In this document: in pieces, positions 13,010-24,284 of the stretch
Layout of the letters: every line of letters starts with the position of its first letter
Numbering within the stretch: the first letter of the stretch is position 1
Source of the DNA: Atherix ibis
Taxonomy: Eukaryota > Arthropoda > Insecta > Diptera > Athericidae
DNA: 64,000 bases
Assembly: GCA_958298945.1 (NCBI GenBank)
Contig: OY282610.1
Span: 31,446,167 to 31,510,166 of the forward strand
Direction: 5' to 3'
Notes under the pieces: model-generated
Told to the model about the DNA's origin: nothing
Seen by the model: the letters and a program-made list of their open reading frames with translations, nothing else
Database searches by the model: none
Program-made: the position numbers and the translations under genes

Positions 13010-13500
13010 AAGCAGTTTTCTTGGATAGCGACGCAAGCATTTTTCCGCTCTTCCTTGCAGTGATGGACGACTTCAAGAACTGCCCATTAACTTCAATATA
13101 AATCGTGATCGAAATTTGTCTTTCTCTGCTTCTTGCTCCTTCAAAAATATTTTTTTTAATTTAAACTAATTCAAAAATGATTTTTGATCGTGGAAAAATA
13201 AATGCCGAACAAACTTAGTTCAAGCTGATAAGCGGGCTGGAAAATCAGAGGAACTTCTTTTTCCGACAAAATATCCTTGATAGAATTGGTCCTGTATGAC
13301 TGGGGGCGCTATAATTATGGTGCATACAAGTGAAGAACCCTTTTTCTAAGCCTTTGAAACCCTTCTTCCCAACAAAAGCTCGTCAATGGTGATAGCCGTA
13401 TGATAGAGGCCGTTGTCATGATAGATCATTCAAGTGTCTGCAATATCTAATCTGACGAGAAGGACCCCTTTTTCTGAGCCTTTAAAGAAGTCACTCAGCA
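13010..13500 (-). pseudogene. Relic of an unnamed Tc1/mariner-like family ('family X')
   Basis: Minus-strand frames show YHDNGLYHTAITIDELL (second catalytic D context), KRSSSDFPARLSA where the PPYSPDL block would lie, and near the end ARKSGKML or, in another frame, GRAEKCLRRYP, resembling the Tc1/mariner C-terminus. A block like GAACCCTTTTTCTAAGCCTTT at 13335 recurs at 13460, so part is duplicated here. Related blocks occur near 29040, 38065 and 57140. All frames are broken. Assignment is by weak motifs plus the recurrence in the window. Confidence 0.5.
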
Positions 13501-14746
13501 GATTCGATGTCAATATTCATCAATTTTTAAGAAATAAAGACAATTTGTTATCATCAATTTGGAATGTAAGCAAAAATTCACTTTTCCTTTCCATTTCTAT
13601 TTTAATTTTCTTATCCCGATATCCTTTATCGTCAAATTGGCCTTTAGTGTCGTGGCGCTTAGAATATATAATTCAGTACTAATATAACTTGAAATGATAA
13701 TTAAAAAAGAAAAATGAAATACGATAATGTCAACAGTCTATTTATAAAATGGACTTTTTAATCCAGTTAATGACGAAAGTCCGTTTCGAACAAATTTATG
13801 TTGGCTTCGTTTATAAATTCGAGTTCACTTTAAAAATAAATAAGTCGAACTAAATTTACTTTAGGATTTTTTCCACTCTAGAATATAATTACCGAGAAGG
13901 AAAAAATATGTAGAAAAATATGTAGAAGTCATATCAAATTACTCTATATTTTTTTTGAAAACCTTAAAAAAAGGTGGAGTTGAGATTACCTTTTAAATAC
14001 CATAATATGGAAATAAATATTTTCAATCTAAAAATAGACTTAAATAAATTGTTTGTGGTCACTTTTTTAAGTATTGAATTTTTAAGTGAAAAAAAATTGC
14101 TTACGATATTTTTTTTGGTAAAGATAAGATAATTTTTTTGGAAAATTTTAAAATTAAAAAGGGAATTTTCAATTCGACAGACAAGGTTGAAACTTGTACT
14201 GTACGTCAAAGAGAAATATCATTGATCCTTTTCTTACTACATTTCTACTATACCTTTTATATTAATAATAAAATATAAATTAATAGAAATTCAGTTAACA
14301 AATACGCATGCACACCAATTAAAACAAGAGTAAACGTAAATTGTTCTTGACTATAAATAAAATATTTTAAATAAACTTTTTACCATAATAAAAGTAAGAT
14401 TTCCAAAAACAACAATATTTCAATTTCGATTCAATCATGCAAAAATTTAAACATCAATAAATTTTAATATATTTCGTTGTAAAATTGAACTGTAGAAATG
14501 TTCTAGCTATTAGGAAAAGAATGTTTTTCATGAAAATATGCGGGAAACTTTCCAGATCGGTTAAAAGTTGCGGTGAGTACTACCGAACGCAATTTATGGT
14601 TTTCATCATCAAATTGCAAAATAATATTCTTTCGTTCATTGGTACATTTTCTCCATAGTTATTCTGTTTTGATATTAGATTAAAAACGAATTCAAATTGA
14701 AATACTTTACAAAATTAAAATTTATAAATTATAAAAGCCAGAAAAA
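13501..14746. other. AT-rich DNA, nothing recognised
   Basis: No supportable gene, repeat or RNA feature was seen. Short open frames here have AT-driven composition only. Confidence 0.5.
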
Positions 14747-15433
14747 TTTTTTTTTTTTTTTTTAGAATAGTCGCTTTAAAGATAGTTTTAAATTTTATTT
14801 ATTATTTTATTATTTAAAAAAATTCAATTATTACCAACTATACTTGACTGCAACGAAACTACTTTTTAATTAATATTCAGCAATTTATTAACCATTCTGC
14901 AATATAATTTACTATTTATTTTAGTCGAATCTCAAGGCATTATATTAAATTTATTTTTATAATTAAATTATATTAATATACGTGTAAATTAATTGTCAAC
15001 GGGTTTACTTTTGTTTTCAATAACTGGTTTGTGACAGTTTTGATATGCTCATCAGTAATTTTTCCAAAGCTTCTGATAGCATTTAAGATGATTGCTGCTG
15101 CAACACCTACCATAAATGCACTGCTTATATAGGGCGCGTTATGTTTATGCTCCTCTCTAATTCATTCCCAAGGAATTGAGCCAATTCATTATTTCCAGCA
15201 GCAATCGCCTCAAATTCTACTAGAACCTTCATGCTTCTCATCGTTATTGTATTGGAAAAATATTGAAATTTTTCTGGATTTTCTCCACCGAAATAACCCA
15301 CTGCTTGGTGACATATGTTATTTAAGAGATGGCGAGGCAAAAGTTTCACAATATCTGACAGAAGATGAAAAGCACTGGTCCGATATAGTGAAAAGCACTG
15401 GCCCGATAGGGCAATACAAGACAATTCTCTCAC
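14747..15433 (-). pseudogene. Unidentified coding-like segment, possible processed pseudogene
   Basis: On the minus strand a frame from 15433 contains LLSDIVKLLPRHLLNNI, GYFGGENPEKFQYFSN and EFEAIAAGNNELAQFLGNEL. Near 15145 the sense continues in another frame as HNAPYISSAFMVGVAAAII, then SFGKITDEHIKTVTNQLL, to a TAA at 14973-14975. The residue composition is far less AT-driven than neighbouring spurious frames, and it includes a hydrophobic stretch that could be a membrane segment. I do not recognise the protein. Downstream on the same strand are TTTATT (AATAAA on the minus strand) at 14794-14803 and a 17-T run at 14747-14763, compatible with a poly(A) tail, though such runs are common here. 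Upstream it joins a 23-bp tandem repeat and a Jockey fragment. Confidence 0.42.
15366..15410. repeat. Two-unit tandem repeat, about 23 bp
   Basis: TGAAAAGCACTGGTCCGATA at 15366 and TGAAAAGCACTGGCCCGATA at 15389 are adjacent direct copies. They lie exactly at the junction between the unidentified pseudogene segment and the Jockey fragment. Confidence 0.85.
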
Positions 15434-15513
15434 AACTAGATTATGATGGTAGGATAGACGGGAGTGAAATTTTTGATAGCGGAAAATGCACAGGTCCTGA
15501 AAAAAGCGAACAT

Positions 15514-15816
15514 TTAGATAACGATGTATTTACGTTGTACAAACATAAAAGAGGGCACGCGATAAGAATTGGAACCCCAAAGTTCAATTCCGTAAGTCCA
15601 AATAGGTTTTATAATTGTTAGTTTCGAGCGTTTGTCCAGTAGTCTAAGAAGTTGTAGGTAACGTCTGTTAGCTTCAACTCTTTTTAGTCTAGTATATGGG
15701 TTCCATGTTAATCTCTTGCTAACGTAAAATTCTAAATAACGTACTTTATTATATTTTGGAATCATGTCGCTATTAAGGTATAAAGGGGTAGGTTTTCCTT
15801 GACAAAGTGTGAGCAC
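15514..15816 (-). pseudogene. Jockey reverse transcriptase, C-terminal thumb part
   Basis: The open minus-strand frame includes YNKVRYLEFYVSKRLTWNPY, KRVEANRRYLQLLRLLDK and IIKPIWTYGIELWGS. The VRYLG...RLTWNPH and KPIWTYGIQLWG blocks are characteristic of the region after the catalytic YADD in Jockey-clade reverse transcriptases. The frame ends shortly after ELWGS where the copy is damaged. The protein would have copied element RNA into DNA at target sites. This fragment is non-functional because upstream coding sequence is interrupted and the copy is 5' truncated. Confidence 0.85.
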
Positions 15817-15955
15817 TCTTCTATTAATTTACCCTCATTCTCCATTTCTGAAACTAAGATTGAAGGCCGTATCGTCTGCGTAAGTAGCAATGATAGTATT
15901 ACGATCAGATGGGATGTCATGGGCATAAATATTATATAAAATGGGTCATAAGATA

Positions 15956-17112
15956 CGAGGGTCGTTCAATAAGTCCTTAGAAAATCCGAAAAATTGCACA
16001 CGTAGTGTCGGTAAACTTTTCTTTTTTTGTAAGAAACATTATTGACAGGGAAGCTGTCAAAATTTTAGCTCGATCCATAACATAGGTCAATTTCTCGTCG
16101 ATTAAAGTTAATGACATTTATTTGTGCATAACAATGGAAAAAAGCGAGTTTAGGGTTGTCATTAAACATCTCCATTTGAATGGCTTAAACCCGAAAGAAA
16201 TCAAAGCCAAGTTGGTTGCAGTTCATGGCACATCTGCACCTGTGTTTGCCGTTCATCCACAAAAGATGAACATCGTTCAGAACGCCCAGTTGAGGTGTCT
16301 ACTCCTGAAATCATCGACAAAATCCACGATCTGATTTTGAACGATCGGCGAGTTAAAGTGCGCGAATTAGTTGAGACCACGGGCATAGCACAAGGTACAG
16401 TCGCTTCAATTTTGCATGAAAAATTGTCTGTGAAAAAAATTTCGGCAAGATGGGTGCCGCGTTTGCTCTCAGAGGAGAATAAGCGCAATCGTGTAGTGGA
16501 CTCTGAGGCTATGTTGGCACTCTTTCATCGCAATCCTGCCGAATTCCTTCGTCGATATGTCACTGTGGACGAAACCTGGATACACTACTACACTCCAGAA
16601 ACGAAGAGTGGATTTTCAAGGGTGAACGGGATCCGAAGAAGGCAAAAACTGTGCCATCGGCCGGCAAGGTGATGTGTCGTTATTGCAACGGTTGAGCCAG
16701 AAAATCAAAGAGAAACGCCCCAATCTGAAGAAGAAAAATATCCTCTTGCATCAGGACAAAGCGCGTGTGCACACCTGCGCTGTTTCCATAGCCAAAATTG
16801 TGGAATTGAGAATGGAATTGTTGCAGCATCCCGCTTATTCACCAGATTTGGTCTCGAGTGACTATTTTCTTTTCCCCAATCTGAAGAAATGGCTTGGCGG
16901 ACGACGGTTCACTTCCAACGAGGACGTCATTGCTCAAACGGATGAGTATTTTGCAGAACTTCCGAAATCATATTTTTTGGACGGGATAAAAATTTTGGAA
17001 AAACGGTTGGAAAAGTGTAGAGCTAAAAGTCAATTATGTTAAAACATAAAATTTTTTTTTTAAAAAAACAGTTTTTTCCATCTTTTTCTAAGGACTTATT
17101 GAACGACCCTCG
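15956..17112 (+). mobile_element. mariner copy A, inserted in Jockey fragment
   Basis: The ends are identical 29-bp inverted repeats starting CGAGGGTCGTTCAATAAGTC at 15956 and, on the other strand, at 17112. TA is duplicated at 15954-15955 and 17113-17114. The uninterrupted target is visible at 48326-48340 and 63811-63820, where the matching Jockey sequence has a single TA. The family also has copies at 27474, 42510 and 50189. This copy carries three internal deletions relative to the 42510 copy. Confidence 0.97.
16134..17042 (+). pseudogene. mariner transposase copy A, deleted
   Basis: The start ATG is at 16134 (MEKSEFRVVIKHLHLNGL). Compared with the copy at 42686, about 37 bp are missing near 16249 (helix-turn-helix linker), about 13 bp near 16608, and about 82 bp near 16672 (the VFWDSQGIIFIDYLEKGKT region). 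The first two shift the frame. YVTVDETWIHYY retains the first catalytic D, and HQDKARVHT the second. In the third-D motif YSPDLVSSDYF the D is kept, but with V and S replacing A and P. The gene cannot make a full transposase. Confidence 0.93.
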
Positions 17113-17425
17113 TACTACCTTGTGGGACTCCGGCTGATAATAAGGTAGTATGTTGAAGGAATATAATGATATTCTGATAAGGTAGTATGTTGAAGGAAGA
17201 AAGCTCTTAAAGATGCCATATACGATCAAAAGCTTGGGAGATAACTGAAAATACTCCTGGGCAATACTCTTTCCTCTCAAGAGAGGATGCATTGTGATCA
17301 ACAATGCGATGGCATTGCTGGATAGCGGAGTGTTCAGATCGGAAGCCAAATTGGGTGATCAGGAATAATTTTTTCATTAACTAGGACTGAGTAGAGCCGT
17401 TTTAATAGGCGTGCTCAAATTTTTG

Positions 17426-18029
17426 TTTGTTTGAGTTTTTGTTGCAAATTTTATTAATGTTGCGCAAAATGAGCACCTAACAATAATTTGGCCTTGAAGG
17501 TCTGTCACCTTAACAAGTTTCTTTTTTGACTTAATGATCAGGTCCTCCAACTTGTATTTAATTGGTGATACGGCTCAATTCAATATAATTTAAAAGCTTG
17601 GAATAAAAAAAAGTCATACTCTCAAAATAACACGTGCTTTATTTCTGATAATGTCGTCGTCCTTCATTTTTTGAAAATTATAGTAAACTGTTCTTCATGG
17701 TTTATGTGATTTACATAAAATTTGCTAATTATTCTTTCGGTATTAGCAATGATTAGTTATGATAATTAAAGAATGTATTTCTTTCAGAAATTTTTACTTT
17801 GAAGGAATAGGGACTTCCGAAAGTTTTGACAAAGAAACTTCCGGTAATATGCAATTGGAATTTTTTGTCTTAGTAGGCAAAGAAGTTAAACTTCGAGGCT
17901 TTTAAAAGGATTGATAGTAATAAATTTATATTGAAATAAATAAATTTATGATAAATGTTTGGATGGAGAAATGTTTATAAGGAGTAGTTGGAAATAGATC
18001 ATCGAATAATCCCAAATAAAGTATGATTT
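17426..18029. other. AT-rich DNA, nothing recognised
   Basis: No gene or element signature was seen between the Jockey fragment and the next transposase relic. Confidence 0.5.
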
Positions 18030-18530
18030 TAATAGCATATCAATGTAATTTGACAGCTGTCACTCAAGGCTTAGTACAAAAATTGTTATTATGGATTGTT
18101 GAACCACCAAATAATGCCATGGTATGCGCAGAAGATGGTTGGGTGCTAGAACAAAACGTTTTGAATGCGGATTTTGCGAAGAAAATTTTCTTCAGCGATG
18201 ATATTCATTTCTCGCTAACTGGACACTTTAATTAGCGGAATTTCTTTATATAAGGCTCTAAAAACCCACAGGTACCCACGAAAAAGGAAATGTGTGTTGT
18301 GTATTTTGATCTAAAATTATTATTATAGTATGGTAACCGATTTTTTTTTCGGTCTGAACTTGAAGACTACGCTTTGCACTATATGCGGTTTTAACAAAAT
18401 AGTTTCAAAGGCACAATTTTCAAACTTAAAATCATTTAAAAACCAATATGCGTCAAGTAATTACCGACTTATAGCCCCACGCATTCGGAAAATTCTTAAA
18501 AAATAACCTACAAAAAATCCAATAATTTAT
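18030..18530 (+). pseudogene. Decayed DUF4817-type transposase
   Basis: The plus strand reads GWVLEQNVLNADFAKKIFF, then SDDIHFSLTGHFN with the first catalytic D (normally SDEAHF.L.G.VN), ending at a TAA near 18234. After frame changes, faint C-terminal similarity follows: SKNPQVPTKK, a ...FFFGLNLKTT segment, and NYRLIAPRIRKILKK near 18460-18505. The QQDGA block could not be found. Old and heavily mutated. Confidence 0.6.
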
Positions 18531-20890
18531 TAAAATTTATTAAAAAAAAAAAATGTAACTGGAAATAGGTTGATTTTATTTTAACAAGATTTAAGATTTT
18601 TTTTTTTATAGAGCTCAATAAAGTTTTAAGTTAAGCTTTTTTGTATTTCATTAACTAGATTTGAACTTGACAAATTCCCATCAAAATGTGATTTTAAAAT
18701 TCTTGTTATAAATATTTCCTATAATTTTACCAGTTTTCTGGAATAAATTCATTTAGTAACTGAAATTGAGATTACAGTATCAGAAAATCTTTGTCTATTT
18801 ATTAAATAATTATTCTGTGATCAATAATAAAATGAGCACTGCTGCATTTATTAAAGATTTGCTATAATTCCACAAAAAATATGACAATATTTATAAGGAA
18901 GATAAGATCAGTGTTAGTAAATTGAAAATTTATTTACAAAAAAAATATAATCTGTTAAACATAGCTGAGTTAAGGCTTAGTTAAAATGCAAAAAGGAACA
19001 CACATAAAATCAACAAGATCCCCTTTTTTATTGTATGAAATCCTTTTTCAAAATTTATATTCAAATAGAATATTCGATTAAAAATTAAATCATTTTGGAA
19101 ACACACTTTAATTTAAGTAGCATAAGGAGGTATAGGAGAAACTCTTAATTTAAACCAGAAAATGAGGAAATGCTTACTATGGAAAAGCAGTTTTTTTTTC
19201 TTTTTATTTGAAATAAGATTTAGTGGGGGAAAGTTATTCTAAAAAAAAACAAATATATTGATGATCCAAGGATACATTTTTCGAAGAACTCAGTATTCAC
19301 CAATTCCAACTAATTTTAGATATTAGGAAAACTATAAATCTTTTAAATCTCATTCAAATGAATTGTGATATTTTGGTTAGGCAAAAGCAATATTTTTTGA
19401 TGTCTTGATGCCTAGGATTTTGTTTGCTTCGACGAGCTGACTTATTCTACCATACGCATATTTGATAGTATTTACTTTGTCTAAAGGCTTTCTCTAGCAT
19501 GGAATCCTTTTACGACATGGCTATGGCATGAATACGTAAAATAACTTATTTCTTCCATTTAGTGCACGTTCTATTTTGTATGAGCTTTTGGTTGCTACAA
19601 AATCAGGTACTGTCCGAATTTCTAATTACAAGATTACGTGACAGTCGAAGTGTAATGGACTGTAGTCCTTTATCTGTCTTTGGGTCTATCTCTCAATTTC
19701 TAGTATTGACAACAATATCATTCTAGTTTATATTGTCTTAGTGATGTTTCATGTCAGACACATGTTCTTCTTCAACCCTATCAAGTTTTGTTTTAGCTCT
19801 AAGGTTATAATTATTTATAAAAAAGGTAAAATTAACCCCAAAATTTATAACACTGAATAATGGAAAACTTATTCAGTTTAATATGATATTAAAATGTATA
19901 GTTATAATATTTATTGAAATTCCATTTTAGTTGAAATTCGATTTTGTAAAATTTCTCTCGGAATTCTTATGCTAGAAATGTTAGGACTCTGAAACTTTGC
20001 AATTTTCTTAACTTGTAAACATTTTTTCTTATAATACTTTTGATAATATTCGAAAATTACTTGAAGCAAAATTGTTGAGTAATTTTTGAATAAATATTTT
20101 TTTTTTAAAAAAAAAAGATATTCTCCAAACTGAATGTACGAAAAATCAAATTATCATTATTGAACCTCATCAAAATGATTGAATAATCCGTGGTTGTTAT
20201 AAAATTATTCGAAAGTTAATTAGCAATTTTCGCTCCTTTAAAAAGTTTAGTTTCTTAATAAAAATTAAATATTTCTTATAACATGTTCAAGAAATACGAG
20301 TATCTAACTAAAATTATACTTTGTCATTTATATTCCGATGTACATGCAAATTAGTAAAAATTCATCTGAAAGTATCATCTTATAAGTCGTTCATCTTATA
20401 TGTACATTAGTAAGTAGATCTTCAAAGCATTTATTTATACAAGTACAAGTAATATTTTGAAAGTTGGTAGAATTTTCTTTTAACGAGTATGAACTTATTA
20501 ACTTTGATCAACTCTAAATAAGATAATAATACTTATTTAATAATTTAATTAATTTTTTTTACTCTACTTTCGTTTCCGGTTCATAATAATTTAATTCTAA
20601 TCATTTTTAAATTATTTGAATTTTTTTTAAAAATATTAAATTCTAATAATAATTTATAAGACATATGCTTAAAATTATCTCAAACATACCAGTAACCTCC
20701 AAACCACAAAATATGCGAATAATTTTAAGCTTCCACGTATTGCCTAATAACGGCTTGGTTATCCATTTTATAATTTGGAAAGTTTAGCTCTATTATTTAA
20801 TATGTTATTAAATTTATATATAAAATCAGATAAAATTTGTATAGGAAAAAAATTGCCATTTTATTTTCCGTATTGTTTAACTACTAAAAA
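18531..20890. other. AT-rich DNA, nothing firmly recognised
   Basis: The stretch 19390-19800 is less AT-rich and might be an old repeat or a unique sequence, but no motif could be assigned on either strand. The rest is A/T-rich with homopolymer runs. Confidence 0.45.
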
Positions 20891-20894
20891 ATTC

Positions 20895-21450
20895 GATTTA
20901 ATTATGAAAAATTTCTACAAAAGTGGTAGTTCTGCTATAGCCTTGTCTCGGGTTTTAAGAAGCGATTCTTGTCCTCATAATTTTGAAGGCTCTGCCAACT
21001 CTTAACATAGGATATTATATCAACAAAAAATGACTGTCTGGTACACAGTATTTTATGAAGTTGTCATTGGCCCGTATTTTTTTGGATCTGCAATTCTGAG
21101 CGCTATGACCGAATTTTTTTGACCTGAACTTAAAGACCACGTGATAGCCGAATTTTTTGGCCTGAAATTAAAGATTTTAGCCTAGATCATATATAACTTC
21201 TATAAAATACCACTATAAGTCACACAACACCACAATTATCGGGTTTATTCCACAAAAAATTTCCACAAAGCATAAAAAGCATAATTTCAAAATGTGATAA
21301 TGCCAGTTGGCCTCCAAAATCAGTTGCGTACTAACGCAAATAATATTCAAACTTTACAGCTTTTGCAAGCCAACATCCGTCTAATAATAGCCAAATTATA
21401 CCCAGAAATGTTCGAAAAAGTCATTAAAAATTACCTCAAATATATCGAAT
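20895..21450 (+). pseudogene. Decayed DUF4817-type transposase with internal deletion
   Basis: At 20905-21003 the plus strand encodes NFYKSGSSAIALSRVLRSD, the N-terminal helix-turn-helix start of the family (compare FYKSGDTEVLMFCALRGDYG at 3155). The sequence then jumps to MTVWYTVFYEVVIGPYFFG near 21030-21085, normally about 150 residues further on. A duplicated-looking FF.PELKDH / FFGLKLKI passage and a faint C-terminus (MFEKVIKNYLKYIE, near 21405-21450) follow. The jump shows an internal deletion of the HTH-DDE linker and first catalytic D. Confidence 0.62.
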
Positions 21451-23658
21451 AATTTTTTATATTTTATGTATAATTGCAATGTCCAAGAAATAAAATTTTT
21501 ATCAAGGTCTAAATTTTTAATTGCATTTTAACTAACATTTTTGAGCACAAATTGAATAGATTTTAATGGGATTCTTAGATACAAACAAAAATTTATTTTG
21601 TTCCAGTAAATAGTGAGGTTCCAATTATTTACTCTGTGGCAATTTTCTCACTAAATACAATGTTTTAAGAAATAACATTCTCTTACTTGGAATTATGTTT
21701 TTAGTAAAAATCTTGTTTTGAAAACAAATCTTTTGAATTATTTAATAACACCATATACTGATTTTGTACAATAAATTAAAAAAAAAACAATAATATTGAA
21801 TAATATTCAATGACTACTGACTGAATTGTTGTTTATTGAATTATTAAAAATTCAAAAAGGATTCTTCATAAATCGTTTAAATATAAGTAAGTTGGTAAGT
21901 ATATTAAATTGCAAATATATTACTAGTCTTACTGTTCAAAATAAATACTCGTAAATATTAATCGATGCTTCTTGATTCACGGCGCTTCAATATAATCAAT
22001 AATTTAGTAAATTGCAATACTGAGTATACTTCAGATACTGTTAAGTATACCTAGGGAAAATGATGGAGAATAGTTCTTAACCAAGTGGACTTAGTTCATA
22101 AAGGCGATAAGCATGACACTCCTTGGAAAGTAACATTATTGAATACAATACCGAAGGACTTTAAATATAAAAATTATATCATAGAAGAATGAAGATGTAA
22201 ATAATAGTGAATGTTATATAGACTAGCGAAATTTTATGAAGGAAAGAAATTCTTATCTTAAATTTATTGTAAATAATTCTAAAAAAAAAATTAACAAATT
22301 TTTAATTTAAAAAAAAAAAAAAAATTTAAATTTTTTGAAAATATAATAATTTTTGGAAAAAATTCACTTTCATACCTAGACTTTCTTAAAAATGAAAGTT
22401 TCCATAAAATTTTGAAATTATTACAATTACATTCTTATAAAAAAAAATCATGTCCCCTCATGTTCTATAAATTTGTTTACATTATATTCTATAAGAAAAA
22501 AAACGCACCATAAAAAATTCTTTAATTAACCATTAAAATAGGAAACAACATTTAAAAGTAATACTTTTATATTCAGTATTAGCTCAACAAGATATAAAAT
22601 AAAAACCTACAGGTGTTCTCAAACTGTACTTATATTTAATTGAAACTGGATGCAAAATTAAAAACGTGCTATTTGCTTGTGTATTTAGACATTGGGGTTG
22701 ATACTCAAACATATACTTACATATATATTTAGGAAGAAAAACATTGAGAAAATTCAACATACTCTTTGTAAATAAAATAGAGTATAGAAAAATATATTAA
22801 AAAAAAAAAAATATATATATAATAATAAAACAAACAAACATCCCCAATATCTGAACTGTTGTTTAGACGTTCAGACTAAATTAGATAAAAAATTCGTATA
22901 TTATGGGAAAAATTAAATTAGCGTCGAGCTTCATGAAATTTATAGCAGCGTTTCTTTGCGAGGGGTGCTTGTAATTCATTTTAACGGTTATACTCGTAAT
23001 ACTATTTACTTAATAAATCCTTAAATTTATGCTGAAAAAAAAAATATATACACACACATATATATAAATACTCTTCTATTATGCTTTCACATAATTTCCT
23101 TGGCATTGGATTTTTTCATCTTTAATTCTTTAAATGGATCCATAATTATTTCAGTGCTAGCTGTAAAAATGAAACCTACAATCTAGATTAGTGAACTTGC
23201 ACAAACATACACTCACATACATATTTATATAGATGCAATTAAATTAAGTGTAAAATTCAAAATTTTCTGTATTAAAAACGGAGAAGGATAATGAATAAAT
23301 GTGCTGAATATCCATCCATTCCAATGGGGAAAATATTATTAAGTCAATGAAAACTAATCCCAATTATTATACTCCTTCTTTAGTAATCTCAATAAAATTC
23401 TTAACTTTAGAATCACTTTACATTAATGACTAACTTTGACCTATAAATTTTCTTTAAACTTATCACCTAAAGACATACGAGTGTCGACTCCCCTTATACT
23501 AAATAATATCTACTCTTATATATATTATACTTAAAAAAATATAGGCCGGTATAAAATTAAAAAAAAAAAAATTTCAGACTGCTACTTAAAATATTATTTT
23601 TACATACTCGGGTATAAGTACTTTTAATGTGTTTATTTCATCCAATTTTATATAATAA

Positions 23659-23723
23659 GATATCTTGGAGAAGTTTTTTTTTTTATATAGAGAGCGCAAA
23701 AAAAAAAACTTCTCCAAGATATC
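23659..23723. repeat. Perfect 26-bp inverted repeat with 13-nt loop
   Basis: 23659-23684 (GATATCTTGGAGAAG followed by eleven T) is the exact reverse complement of 23698-23723. The 13-nt spacer is ATATAGAGAGCGC. A transcript from either strand would fold into a perfect 26-bp hairpin. No TA-flanked transposon ends are evident around it. Confidence 0.93.
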
Positions 23724-24190
23724 GTACAAATCAGAGGATATCGAAAAATTTTAAATAATTTTAAATAAAAAAAAAAAACCTTTTCTGTAACGATTTAAAT
23801 ATTAAAGTGATTTGAGGAGATTGCTTTTTCATTCCACCTCAAAGAATTGGAATACATTTTTTATATGCACACATAAAAGGGGGGCGTACATTCATATGTG
23901 TATAAATAAGTACTTATCGCATCTAAGGATTTGTTGAAAAATTCGCAGTTTCAAAATGAATTCACAATCAATTCAATCAATTTTAAATAGAGTTTAAATT
24001 GCAAAAAAAAAAAAAATTGAATGCTAAATATTTTTCGTGAATACGAAATCTTCAAAAAAAAAAAATTTATGCCAGAAAAAATTATGTTCGCAAGAATTTC
24101 CTTTAATCAACTTTAGAACGTCACACTATATTAATTTTTGAGTAAATTTTATATTATTGTTATCGTAATAGTTTTATGTCTGTTTATTTT

Positions 24191-24284
24191 TATGTAAGGT
24201 CCTGAATGGGCCTAATGGATATGAGGCCCGCACCTTGTGACGCTGCATCATGGCATGTGGCTCATATCCTCAGGATCTTACATA
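24191..24284. repeat. Compound inverted repeat
   Basis: 24191-24205 (TATGTAAGGTCCTGA) pairs with 24270-24284 with one mismatch, and 24217-24225 (GGATATGAG) pairs perfectly with 24261-24269. An 11-nt bulge lies on the left side only. An alternative small hairpin GGGCCT/AGGCCC is at 24208-24229. The interior is unusually GC-rich for this window. Confidence 0.85.

Larger units (their letters stand above)
15407..17425 (-). mobile_element. Jockey-clade LINE fragment, split by a mariner
   Basis: Two blocks, 15407-15953 and 17115-17425, are collinear with the Jockey-type sequence at 47660-48745 and at 63060-64000. The coding strand is minus, so the 3' end of the LINE is at the left. The fragment keeps reverse-transcriptase motifs: ATYADDT at about 15868-15890 (the catalytic YADD is intact here) and GVPQG at about 17117-17133. 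The two halves are parted by a mariner inserted at a TA just after GVPQGS. In the right block the 20-mer ATAAGGTAGTATGTTGAAGG occurs twice (about 17137 and 17178), a local duplication absent from the other copies. Both outer ends are truncated. Confidence 0.87.
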
